From contig JAIOJX010000003.1 of NCBI GenBank assembly GCA_022376925.1, positions 32,932,874 to 32,996,873 on the forward strand: a DNA stretch of 64,000 nucleotides. Reading direction: 5' to 3'. The stretch comes from Tragulus kanchil (lineage: Eukaryota > Chordata > Mammalia > Artiodactyla > Tragulidae). Shown here in pieces: positions 48,822 to 59,591 of this stretch; position 1 is the stretch's first letter, and every line of letters starts with the position of its first letter. The notes beneath the pieces were generated by a model. It saw only the letters and a program-made list of their open reading frames with translations, made no database searches and was not told where the DNA came from. The translations under genes and the position numbers were made by a program.

Positions 48822-51197
48822 TAGGTGTGGCAGTTCCTCTATCATTAGGCTTGATGCTGAAGAACCGGGCTGTGAAAAGCGAATGTATTGGGGAAGAGAA
48901 TTAGGATGGCCAGGGGGAGCTAGCGTTAAGTGTAGGGCTGGAGTGGGCAGCCACAGGTCCGGAGGACTCGGGAGAGAGGCTAAAATCTGCCAAAAAAAAA
49001 TGAAAATTATACTTCTTCACAAATTTTTCTGAAAATCTATTCCCAGTTCCAGAACTGTTTAACTGACTTATTACATTTCCCAGTTTTAAACCTCTAATAA
49101 AAGAGTACACTCCCAAGCCCCACTGATTTTCTCAAAAGACACCTTTAAAGTCTCAGTAATGAATGTAAGTGCCGTCAGTGATAAAAGGGGTGCTCTATTC
49201 TGTGAAGCCTTTGCTTGGAAATAGATATTTGATGTTTGCAGCAATCTTGTATAGTTTCTCACAAGTCATGCAGCAGTAATGCATTAATAGTGCTTCAGAA
49301 TAACTCCAAAATCTGTTACCGTTAAAAATGGTTGTCTGTCTTGAATAGATGTCTAATTCTGAAAGGAAATGGCTTCACTTTCAAATATGAGACAGCTGTA
49401 AAAAATTATATGTATGTACACATTTATGTACAGTACAGCCCCTTCAAAAGAATTCTCAGTAGAGAAGAAATAATGATCTATTCTTCAAAGACATCACACC
49501 ATAGTTTGGCATCTGTATATATAAAGATATATAATAATTCACCCACATAATTTATCTGATCATTTGTACTTTGAGCATCAATTATATTCCCTATAACCAG
49601 TATATACCATTATAGAAATAGGTTTCTATATATATAAAAAAAGATGAATAACAGTACCTAATTCTTCTATTGAAGCAATTTCAGTGCAGTAAAATGGAAT
49701 TAATATCTAACATTTCAAAAGTGAATTTACTGGCAAAATAATTTCATAGATAACCAAATTTCCTTCTTTCCATTTTTCCTCTCCTCTCTTTCTTTCTTCT
49801 TTCTTTCTTCCCTAGAAATTTTACTATCTAGCATAGAACTAACGAATAACAAATAACTAAAGATCATGACAAATAGTCCTTGGATGCCTTGGATGCCTCA
49901 AGGTGCTGGTAGATGCAGGTGCAACTATGGCCCAGGCAGGGATGTCACTGTCACTGTCCATAGGCCAGTGTGGATCCTGACAAGGAGAGGGGACGTTTCA
50001 GTTTAGCACAAGGGAACACAAGAGACCTTATGTGCTACCAGAAAACACAGGAGAATCACAGACTCTCTGTTTGGGAGTAACAAAGACTTCCCAAGGAAGC
50101 AACCTCTTAGTGACCTGTTAATGGACAGGAGTCACAGTTTTGTCTGAAAATGAGGGAGGGATAAAAGGACAAAAAGTGTTCTAAGCGGAAGAAATATGCA
50201 TAAAAACGCAGGAGCAAAAAAGAGCCTAAAGAATATGAAAGACTCACAGAGTTAAGGGTTTGCAAGTAGGGGAATCTTTGGGGGTTGGCACGTGGCTCAG
50301 GGCTCATGGATAAGGAGGACAAGTTTCCTGAAAATGCTATGGAGCTTAGACTTTAAGAAAAGTAAACATAGAAATGCTTGTGAGTACAAATATTCAGTCA
50401 TGTCCAGGTTACCTAAATATCTAGAATGCTTCCTAACCTCTCCTTTTAAGCACATCCTTATGAAAATCAACAGTAGCTCAACAGCAGGGACATAGAAGCA
50501 GCCAGTTCACAGATGAAGAGCTATATCAGCCTCAGATTATTATTTTTTTTCTCCTACCAATGGCTAAAACAATGTTTCAATACTCAAATGCAAAATCAAC
50601 AGACTTGAGAAGTAGTTTGGAATCATCATGTAAGCTGTTTTAACCCTGAACTATGTCATATTTAAAATTACATAAATCTTCCCCAGGCAGGGGTTCTGGT
50701 AACCCTTAAGACCTCTAAACACACTGCAGAGATTGCTGCCAAAGGATACCCCGTTAAGAGGAGGAGGCAGACCATGAGGAACAGTAAGTGAGGAGACTTG
50801 AAAGGAGGCATGCGAGTCTACTCAAACACATCTGCCCAGATCCTGCAGGTCTCTGGATGATACAGAGACTAAATAATGAGTTAAAGGGCCTTTTCTTTCT
50901 ATTTCCCTTTGATTAAATTTCTACTGGAAAAATGTTTTGGGCACTCTCTAACGCAGGGGCACTTGAATATCCCCAAATGAAAGGGAAATCATCCTCATTG
51001 TTTGGTGGATATTAGAACCATTAGAACAATGGTTCTTAGCCTATTTTGAATGGATGGAGCATTTTGAGAAATTACTGTGAATTTTGACCCTTGACTTCTA
51101 AATATGCAATGCATATAAATGTAATCTCACATCCCAGATTCTACCTATAAGTTCAGAAGATTCACAGATTCCCATAGTCCAGCCATGGACACAGATC
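48822..51197. other. Unique DNA with pyrimidine tract
   Basis: No gene recognised. A long CT-rich tract lies at 49762-49813 and AT-rich runs at 49500-49640. Confidence 0.5.
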
Positions 51198-51213
51198 AAT
51201 AATGTAATAATAG

Positions 51214-51541
51214 GGTTTCCCCTGGTGGTCCAGTGGGTAAGGACACCGCCTTGCAGTGCAAGGGGCGCTGGTTCGATCCCTGGCCTGGAAAGATCCCACA
51301 TGCCGCGGAGTGGGCTGGACTGATGTGTCCAATTACCGAGCCGGAGCTCTGGAGCGCATGCGCCCAGAGCCGGCGCTCTGCAACAACAGACGCCACCACG
51401 ATGGGAGGCCCACAGGAGCCAAAGAACAAAGATGGATGAAAATAGAGAAATGAAAGACCAATAGAAGTGGCCCGCCTGCTCCCCTCCCTCCCCAACCCGA
51501 ACCCCGCCCAAAATAAATAAATAAATAAATCTTTTTAAAAA
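51214..51541 (+). mobile_element. GC-rich CHR-like SINE, best-preserved copy
   Basis: Sense, about 328 bases. It has a tRNA-derived head, a GC-rich body and a (AAAT)n tail at 51512-51530 followed by a short A-run. It is flanked by a perfect 16-base repeat AATAATGTAATAATAG (51198-51213 and 51542-51557). It has no BovB-type 3' end, unlike Bov-tA. The intact CpGs and perfect flanks argue for a recent insertion. Confidence 0.95.
51226..51279 (+). promoter_or_regulatory. Internal RNA polymerase III promoter of the SINE
   Basis: A-box-like TGGTCCAGTGG (51226-51236) and B-box-like GGTTCGATCC (51270-51279) match the tRNA consensus with 33 bases between them. This SINE copy may still be transcribable (inference). 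Confidence 0.75.
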
Positions 51542-51559
51542 AATAATGTAATAATAGCA

Positions 51560-51790
51560 TTAACTGAATTATATTATATGCCAAGCACTCAGCTGAAAAG
51601 TATATGCCTTATCTCCTTCAATCTTCACAATAATTATCTGATATAGCTACTAGTATGCCCATTTTAAAGATAAGCAAATGGAGGCCTATAGGGGTAAATA
51701 AGGTTCCTCAGAAAGAATGGTGGAGACATCATGAAAGCCCAGGTTGGCTACCTCCAGAGTCCAAGCTCTTAATCACTACCCAGATGACCC
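51560..51790. repeat. MIR-like ancient repeat
   Basis: Order of decayed phrases (CAATCTTCACAATAAT, CCCATTTTAAAGATAAGCAA, later AGAGTCCAAGCTCTTAA) fits a MIR-class element. Another similar patch is at 52010-52260. Confidence 0.55.
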
Positions 51791-53020
51791 CTGCTCAATG
51801 GTGTAGTCAAAAGATACAGAATGACATGGAAGTAAGGCCATGCTCAGGTACAAGAGACACAGTTCTCATTCTGTTTGGGCTCCTTTACGTCAACACAAGA
51901 TAAAATAACAAAGTTTTAAATTATTTTAAGGAATCAAGGATACATAAGAGAAAAACAATATCAAAGTAATCCATACTCAGTGACCCCAGGATACACATTA
52001 ATGGCACAGAGTTGAATGAATAACTTCTATGCACCGAAGACTAGACTCAACATCTCACAGGCATCATCTCACTGGATCCCCATGCTATAAACCTAGGGTA
52101 GAATCCAACGTTTATCCCAACTTTACGTAACAGGACATAGACTTAGAGCGAACAAGCAATTGATCCAAAATTATGTAGTCAATGACTATGTGGTAAATTC
52201 AGAAATTATAACTCAACTTATCTCACTTCAGATTCATGCTCTTAATCAATTTTCCATACTGACTCATATTCCATACTGACAGATACCTTTCCAAATATTT
52301 ATTCCTAGGTATAAATATCTACATGTAAATCCATATTTTAAAAATAGACCATACTTGTATAACAATATGTTGAAGCTTTCTATATTAGCACATGTTTATA
52401 TACTGGTCACATGTATATGTCTATGGAAATGGTTTTTAATGACTGTGTAGTACTCCAAGGAATGGATTATTATGATCTGTGAATGACCTTATGTTTACAT
52501 ATTCATATTGTTTTCAATTTTTCACCAGTCACTTACTTCTATGTAAAATTCTTATTCTATCCTTTCATGCTGATGGCATCGTTCTCTCCATCGTAGGGAT
52601 GATGTGAGGACTGAATTAAATAATATTTAAGAGTAAGTGCCATGAGGGAAAGTCGTGTACTATCATTCCTCCTTTGAGGAAGGAAATATGCCTAGGCAGT
52701 AGGAAAATGAAATGGTCACTTTCTGCACACAAATCAAATGATGATTTTGTGAAAATTCCATACTGTTCTACTGAATCAACTGTGAGCTCCATGCTTTACT
52801 ACCTAAAATAAAGATATGTAAGAAATGATCATTTTAAGAATAAAACAGATAGATCACCAAAAACATTTAACATTGTCTGATTATATAGTTGGTTTACCTA
52901 CTTTTTTTTTTTTTCCTGTCAAAATTGGGTTGTTTTAATAGTTAAACTCAAATTTCAACTTCCTTATATAAACGAACCTATATCTCTGCCTTGTGTACCT
53001 TGGGAGCATTCTGGTTTTTT
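51791..53020. other. AT-rich unique DNA with MIR-like patch
   Basis: MIR-like patch at about 52010-52260. Otherwise nothing recognised. T-runs at 52903-52914 and 53016-53038. Confidence 0.5.
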
Positions 53021-53790
53021 TTTTTTTTTTTTTTTTTAATTGGAGGATAGTTGTTTACAATATTATTTTTTTCTATCTAGCAACGTGAATCAGTCACAAG
53101 TACACATATGTCCCCTTCTTCCTGGAACTCCCTTGACTCCATTCCACCCCTCTAGATCATCAGAGACCACAAGGGTGAGCTTCCTGTTCTATCCAGCAGC
53201 TGCCCAGTGGTTGTCTGTTTTACACATGGTGGTGTATATATGTCAATGTTACTCTCAGTTCATCCCACCCTCTCCTTCCCCTGCTGTGTCCAAAGTCTGT
53301 TCTCTAGGGCTGCGTCTACTCCTGCCCTACAAATGGTTCATCAGTACCATTTTTCTAGATTCTGTATATATGCATTAGTATAGGAAATCTGTTTCTCCTT
53401 CTGACTTACTCCACTCTGTGTTCATCCACCTCACTAGCACTGACTCAAATTCATCACTTTTTATTGCTGAGTAATATTCCATTGTATGTATGTTCTATGG
53501 CTTCTTTATTCATTCTTCTACCAATAAATATCTAGGTTGCTTCCATGTTCTAGCTATTGTAAATAGTGCTGCTATGAACATGGGGGTACCTGTGTCTTTT
53601 CCAATTTGGTGTCCTAAGGGCATATGACCACTAATGGGATTGTTGGGTCATATGGTAGTCTTATTCTTAAGGAATCTCCATACTGTGCTCCATAGTGGCT
53701 GCGTCGATTTACATTCCCAACCAACAGTGTGAGAGGGTTCCCTTTTCTCCCCCACCCTCTCCAGCATTTATTGAAACATACCTTCTCCTT
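53021..53790 (-). mobile_element. L1 3' end
   Basis: Antisense. It begins with a T-run (poly-A tail complement) and continues through the L1 3' UTR into the ORF2 end (TTATTGCTGAGTAATATTCC at 53461-53480 is the complement of the conserved ORF2-tail block). 5' truncated near the CTCCAGCATTTATTG phrase. Confidence 0.87.
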
Positions 53791-53862
53791 TTCCTTCAGG
53801 GCAATGCTCCTAGGTGACTGGGAAGCTCACTGATTGATTACCTGGGCCATCTCCTCTGCAAC

Positions 53863-53935
53863 TTTATTTTTTTAATGATTTATTTCTATCAATTGGAAGA
53901 TAGTTTACAATATTGTTATGGCCTCTGCCATACTG
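53863..53935 (-). mobile_element. Small L1 3' end fragment
   Basis: Second antisense L1 tail (TTTACAATATTGTTATGG at 53904-53921), truncated after about 70 bases. Confidence 0.7.
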
Positions 53936-54014
53936 TAACTTTCTTTAAGTTATCTCTGGTTTGAATATCTTTTGGGAATGTTAAGTAAATGAAAATATTG
54001 TTTGCCTTTCTTTT

Positions 54015-54316
54015 TTTGGGAGGGAGGGGGGTGGAGTGGGGTGGGAGGGAGGTGGGCTGGCCTCTTCTATTGGTCTTTCATTTATCTATTTTCATCCATT
54101 TTTGTTCTTTGGCCCGTGGGGGCCTCCCATCGTGGTGGCCTCTGTTGTCACAGAGCACCAGCTCTGGGCGCATGCACTCCAGAGCTCTGGCTCTGTAATT
54201 GGACACATTCGTCCAGCCACTGCACGGCAAGTGGGATCTTCTCAGGCCAGGGATCGAACCGGCACCCCTTGCACTGCAAGGCGGTGTCCTTACCCACTGG
54301 ACCACCAGGGAAGCCC
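54015..54316 (-). mobile_element. GC-rich CHR-like SINE with 16-bp target-site duplication
   Basis: Antisense. Perfect flanking repeat TGTTTGCCTTTCTTTT at 53999-54014 and 54317-54332. Well preserved. Confidence 0.93.
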
Positions 54317-54424
54317 TGTTTGCCTTTCTTTTGAGTAATTTCTACCACAACCTTAACATTTTAAGAATTTTCCAAAGCTCTTGTTAATAGCTTATATGAT
54401 CTATAAATATTTAGCAGCCATTAC

Positions 54425-54490
54425 ATTCATTCAACAGAGACTATCAACTGCATACTATATGCCAGACCCTGTTTTAGGTGCTGTGGTCTC
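54425..54490. repeat. MIR/L2-like fragment
   Basis: Phrase TACTATATGCCAGACCCTGT (54454-54473) is typical of MIR-class repeats. Confidence 0.5.
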
Positions 54491-55107
54491 ACCCGCTTTC
54501 AGTCAACTGGTTGTAAACACCTCTACATAAACTATCAAGGAGCATTCACTTTTTGAGAAACATGTTACTAAAGCCTACTTTGTAATGGTTTTAGATCTAC
54601 AGAAGGGTTAAAAAGGCAGTACTCATACACCTAAGAGGCCAATATTCATATATTACCATTAACTAACTTTCACACTTCATTTGATTTCACTTGTTTTTTC
54701 CTAAAGCCTTTTTGACCTTTTCAGGATCTCATCTGGGATATGTTATGTTTAGTCCTCACCTCTCTTTACATTCCTCTTGGCTGTGACTGTTGCTCAGATT
54801 CCTTGTTTTTAATAGCCCTGACATTTTTGAGCAGAACTGGACAGGTGTTTTGTAGAATGCTCAAGGTTGGTCTGTCTGATGCTTTATCATAGCCTGGGGT
54901 TACAGATTTTGAGAAGAACATCATGGAAGTGAAACACTTTTCTCAGGACATTTTATCAGAGGATATATCACATCAAAGTGCCATATCACTGCTGATGATA
55001 ACCTTGATGACTTAGTTAAGGCAGCATTTGCCAGGTGTCTCCATTACAGAGTTATTATTCTCCCCCATACTCCATTCAGCTGGCACATCACTGTGTGTGT
55101 GTGCGCG

Positions 55108-55316
55108 CACATGTGTGCTCAGTCATGTCCAACTCTTTGGGCCCTATGGACCATGGCCTGCCAGGCTCCTCACTCTGTGGGATTTTCCAGGCAAGAATGC
55201 TGGAGTAGGCTGCCATATATATATATATATTCTTTTTTTAATCCAGGGAATTTTCTTGACCCGCGTCTCCTGCGCTGCAGGTGGATTCTCTACCGCTGAG
55301 CCATCTGTGAAGCCCC
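55108..55316 (-). mobile_element. Bov-tA SINE carrying a TA microsatellite
   Basis: Antisense Bov-A segment (55120-55215), then (TA)n at 55215-55230 and a T-run, replacing part of the usual sequence before the tRNA head (55240-55316). Confidence 0.83.
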
Positions 55317-55537
55317 AGCAAGTCATTAAATCCAACCAAGACTCAAGGGTAGGGTGGGAGTGGGGATGGGAGACAATTAAATTCCACCTCCTGGAGGAGG
55401 GGATACATACATACATTTTTTAGGGGCATTCTTCTGTATGAAAGCATATCTTTTCTCCTCCATTTATTTATTTACATGGCTTATATATACTTTAGTCTAT
55501 ATACTTTGGGTGGGTTATCTAGTGCTATGTCTTTTTA

Positions 55538-55802
55538 AAAAAGATTTCTTTGTTTATTTTATTTTTGACTGTGCTGGGTCTTTGTTTCTTCCCAGGCTTT
55601 TCTAAAGTTGAGTGGGGCTACTTCTCATTGCAGCATATAGACTTCTTATTGAGGTGGCTTCTCTTGTTACTCAGCACAGGTTCCGTAGTTGTGGCACACA
55701 GGCTTAGTTGCTCCCATGTGCAGTCTTCCTGAATCAGGGACTGAACCCATGTCTCCTATGTTGGCAGGTGGATTCTTTACCACTGAGCCAACAGGGAAAC
55801 CC
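55538..55802 (-). mobile_element. CHR-2-like SINE with target-site duplication
   Basis: Antisense, AT-rich tail at the left and head at 55728-55801. Near-perfect flanking repeat ATCTAGTG(C/T)TATGTCTTTT at 55519-55537 and 55804-55822. Confidence 0.87.
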
Positions 55803-56251
55803 ATATCTAGTGTTATGTCTTTTGTTTTGTTGCTCCCGTTGTTACAGTTTGGGCCACGGGGAGGCCTTCCAAGATGGCTTCCGTGTTCTGTGATAAGTCC
55901 TTGACTTTCTTTGTTTGAGTACTTCCTTACTTCCTGGAACCACAAGACACTCTGGATTCATCTTGTATATTTCCCATCTTAGCCATAGAATCAATTTCCC
56001 ATGAGTCCTGGTTCTTTTTATTGGCGAATGGTATTAGAAATCAGAAAAAAAGAGAAACCATCTTCATTATAATACTGTAAAGATTCTGCTTTTGATTTTG
56101 GGAACCCAACAAACAGATTTTGTCCCCTTAGGAAAAAGCAGCTTTAAAATCCTCAAACGTAAAAGTTTTTAACAGATTTTCTAGCTGATGATAACCTTGA
56201 TGATTTTGCTTGACCATCAGTTTCCCCCGCTGGCCTCACTTTTTCGGGCCG

Positions 56252-56444
56252 CATGTCCAACTCTTTGGGCCCTATGGACCATGGCCTGCCAGGCTCCTCA
56301 CTCTGTGGGATTTTCTAGGCAAGAATGCTGGAGTAGGCTGCCATATATATATATATATTCTTTTTTTAATCCAGGGAATTTTCTTGACCCGCGTCTCCTG
56401 CGCTGCAGGTGGATTCTCTACCGCTGAGCCATCTGTGAAGCCCC
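56252..56444 (-). mobile_element. Bov-tA SINE, second assembled copy
   Basis: Duplicate of the Bov-tA at 55108. Its first bases are corrupted at the junction. Confidence 0.83.
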
Positions 56445-56668
56445 AGCAAGTCATTAAATCCAACCAAGACTCAAGGGTAGGGTGGGAGTGGGGATGGGAG
56501 ACAATTAAATTCCACCTCCTGGAGGAGGGGATACATACATACATTTTTTTAGGGGGGCATTCTTCTGTATGAAAGCATATCTTTTCTCCTCCATTTATTT
56601 ATTTACATGGCTTATATATACTTTAGTCTATATACTTTGGGTGGGTTATCTAGTGCTATGTCTTTTTA

Positions 56669-56933
56669 AAAAAGATTTCTTTGTTTATTTTATTTTTGAC
56701 TGTGCTGGGTCTTTGTTTCTTCCCAGGCTTTTCTAAAGTTGAGTGGGGCTACTTCTCATTGCAGCATATAGACTTCTTATTGAGGTGGCTTCTCTTGTTA
56801 CTCAGCACAGGTTCCGTAGTTGTGGCACACAGGCTTAGTTGCTCCCATGTGCAGTCTTCCTGAATCAGGGACTGAACCCATGTCTCCTATGTTGGCAGGT
56901 GGATTCTTTACCACTGAGCCAACAGGGAAACCC
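56669..56933 (-). mobile_element. CHR-2-like SINE, second assembled copy
   Basis: Duplicate of 55538-55802 at offset 1131. Confidence 0.87.
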
Positions 56934-57283
56934 ATATCTAGTGTTATGTCTTTTGTTTTGTTGCTCCCGTTGTTACAGTTTGGGCCACGGGGAGGCCTTC
57001 CAAGATGGCTTCCGTGTTCTGTGATAAGTCCTTGACTTTCTTTGTTTGAGTACTTCCTTACTTCCTGGAACCACAAGACACTCTGGATTCATCTTGTATA
57101 TTTCCCATCTTAGCCATAGAATCAATTTCCCATGAGTCCTGGTTCTTTTTATTGGCGAATGGTATTAGAAATCAGAAAAAAAGAGAAACCATCTTCATTA
57201 TAATACTGTAAAGATTCTGCTTTTGATTTTGGGAAAAAACCCAAACAAACAGATTTTGTCCCCCCTTAGGAAAAAGCAGCTTT

Positions 57284-57956
57284 TTCTACTCCTAAATGCT
57301 CTCAAGACAGGTAAAAGTCTGTTTTCTTTTTGAACCGTGCGTGGCAGAGAACTACTGTGTGCTTGATCAGACAGTAAATGGGAATAATATTATTATTTGA
57401 ACAATTTAAGAAGATTAATGGGAAAGTCGCTGTGAAAATATTCTTTTCCACAAGAAATTCCTGAAAACTCTAACCACAGAGAGATGTTCCAAATTACTAC
57501 AGTCTCAACCAGCATTCAGCCTTTTGTTCCCGAATGGAATAAAGGATAAAGTTAATGTGAAAAACAGACATCTAATGTGCAGTTTTCATTTGTAAAGTCA
57601 TCTTTCTTAGATGAATAAGCACTCTAATTATTATTGAACTAATAAACACAGTTCACACTTACTGCAGATTATTCAGTCTGCTAGCTTCTTTTACACATAT
57701 TTTCATAGGTGCAGGAGAAGCAGGATTGAGAGGTAAAATATTTATGAGCCAAAATCATGTGCAGAAAACAAAATAAAACAACCAAAAAATTCTCCTCACT
57801 TCTGCCTTGCCTTAAATAACCAAAGGCAAAAGATAAATAATTAGATTTTATGGTTTTTGTTAGATAAGTAAATTAAGAAAAAATACAAGCAAGTAAATGG
57901 TACAATTGTAGCATGAAACTTAAGAGTCAAGTTACACACTCTCTCTCTCTTTAAAA
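57284..57956. other. AT-rich unique DNA
   Basis: No gene or repeat recognised. A short CT run precedes the next SINE (57938-57952). Confidence 0.5.
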
Positions 57957-58212
57957 AAATTTTGGCCTCTTTAATTGTTATTTATTTTCATCATCTTTAT
58001 TCTTTTGGCCTGCGTGGGCCTCCCATTGCAGTTGCCCCTCTCGTTGCAGAGCACTGTCTTTGGACACATACGCTCCACAGCGCTAGCTCCTAATTGGACA
58101 CACCAGTCCAGCCACTCTGCAGCACATGGGATCTTCCTGGGCCAGGGATCAAACTGGTGCCCCTTGCACTGCAAGGTGAACTCTTTACCCACTGGACCAC
58201 CAGGGAAGCCCC
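57957..58212 (-). mobile_element. Older copy of the GC-rich CHR-like SINE
   Basis: Antisense, shorter and more diverged than the young copies. The head ends ACCACCAGGGAAGCCC at 58195-58210. A weak target repeat AAGTTACA/AAGTCACA may flank it (57929-57936 and 58213-58220). Confidence 0.8.
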
Positions 58213-58399
58213 AAGTCACATTTTTTAATCTTTTGATGAAGAATCTAGAGTTCACAAGACTTGGCAGCTTTCCGGTACATTCAGTATGCTAATTAATGGC
58301 AGAAAGGAGACTAGAGCTCAAGGCTTTTCATTCCCTGCACAGCTTCCTCTAATTGCTGTCTAAGTCAACTATTTAGTTCAACAATCATTTTGGGTTTTG

Positions 58400-58848
58400 G
58401 TCATCAATTTCAACATATGGGTTCACCCCTACACCACACTGACAATGCTGCTGACAGTTGCTGGGTACTCTGCAGTCCAGCTCAACTCTGATCTCATCTA
58501 CTAGAAATGGCATCAGATTCCACAAAGGAAGAAGAGTTCAGTTCTACAAGACTCCACCTCCTCCCTGTTTCCAACACCATTCAAACTCCAGAGAGTCACT
58601 GAGCTTCTGATCCACTGACCATACACGGACGGCCCCAGTGATCCCCTTCTTGGACTTCAGCCCCCATCACAAATCTAGGTTGTTACTTGTACTTCTGACC
58701 AGCTGGTTACCAAGCAACTTCCCACCACCCCTCCTTTAATTTGCTAGAGTGGCTTACAGAACATTTTATGTATTAGATTACTGGTTCAGTCTAAACAGAT
58801 ATGACTCGGAATAGCCAGATGAAAGAGATGCGTAAGGTATGTGGGAAA
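58400..58848. mobile_element. Possible ancient LTR, left part
   Basis: 58400-58848 and 59108-59590 together resemble an old ERVL-type LTR in phrase order (CTTCTTGGACTTCAGCCCCC, CCCCAAATCTCCAGGTGTTC, AAAAGTCACCTCATTAACAT). The family name is uncertain. It is interrupted by the retrocopy at 58849. Confidence 0.4.
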
Positions 58849-59107
58849 CATCGCAGTGGCCTCACCTGCTGCGGAGCGCCGGCTCTGGGCGCGTGCGCTC
58901 CGGAGTTCTGGCTCGGTGGTTGGACGCAGCGGTCCGGCCGCTCTGCGGCACGTGGGATCTTCCTAGGCCGGGGATCGGGCCGGCGCCCTCTGCACTGCGG
59001 GGCGGTGTCCTTACCCACTGTACCACCAGTGAGGCCTGGGAACCAACATTTTTATGTGAAGTCTGTATTAATAAAAATCCAACTTCTGATTTCCAAAAAA
59101 AAAAAAA
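58849..59107 (+). pseudogene. Retrocopy of an mRNA 3' end carrying an antisense SINE
   Basis: Insertion flanked by a perfect 13-base repeat GGTATGTGGGAAA (58836-58848 and 59108-59120). From 58849 to 59037 it is a GC-rich CHR-like SINE in antisense. A short unrelated stretch follows, with AATAAA at 59070-59075, then 19 bases and a poly-A run (59095-59107). This is the signature of LINE-mediated insertion of a polyadenylated transcript, 5' truncated inside a SINE in its 3' UTR. The parent gene is not identifiable from this piece. The 194-codon frame through it (58839-59423) is not a gene. Confidence 0.8.
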
Positions 59108-59590
59108 GGTATGTGGGAAAGGGTGCAGAGCTTCCATGCCCCTTTCCAGGCACCCCTCTCCCCAAATCTCCAGGTGTTCAAAAATCCAAAAATTCTCTGA
59201 ATCGAGTCTTTTTGGAATTTTAGGGAGGCTTCTTTACAAGAGTACCACTGAGTATATCACTGGCAATTCAACTCAGCCTCCAATCCCTCTCCCCTCTTCA
59301 AGGTCAGGGGTTAAGACTGAAAACTCCAATCCTCTAGCCAGAGTTTGCTCCACTAGCAACCAACCCCCATTCTTGACGCAGGCCAAAAGTCACCTCATTA
59401 ACATAACAAAAACACTTCTTTAGTCTCAATGATTTGGCTGCTGCAATTCCAGGAGTTTGGGTGAGCCAGGAACTGTAGACAAAGACCTAATATATATGAA
59501 ATATATTTGGATCACTTAAATGACCAAATGTATGTATCTATGTATATATATATAGTATAAATTACAATGTCACAATGTTGAAACACCATA
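59108..59590. mobile_element. Possible ancient LTR, right part
   Basis: Continuation of 58400-58848 after the retrocopy. Ends near CACAATGTTGAAACACC (59571-59587). Low confidence in the family. Confidence 0.4.
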
Positions 59591-59591
59591 T

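Larger units (their letters stand above)
54580..56145. mobile_element. Ancient L1 (L1M-class) segment with nested SINEs
   Basis: Long decayed stretch whose phrases in order (GATGATAACCTTGATGAC, CACCTCCTGGAGGAGG, CTTCCTTACTTCCTGGAACC, GGTTCTTTTTATTGGCGAAT) match an ancient mammalian L1M 3' region. It is interrupted by a Bov-tA (55108-55316) and a CHR SINE (55538-55802). The strand is not certain to me. Confidence 0.6.
54991..57283 (+). repeat. Tandem duplication 16 (54991-56145 / 56184-57283)
   Basis: Core offset 1128-1138. Both junction sides are degraded. 56204-56253 is a contracted version of 55011-55125, and 56146-56183 is a contracted version of the bases after 57283. The unit is an ancient L1 segment with two nested SINEs. 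Confidence 0.94.

Noticed and set aside
58839..59423. 194-codon open frame, the longest in the window
   Set aside because: It runs through an antisense SINE, a retrocopy poly-A tract (giving a lysine run) and old LTR-like DNA. It has no domain and no splice or start context.
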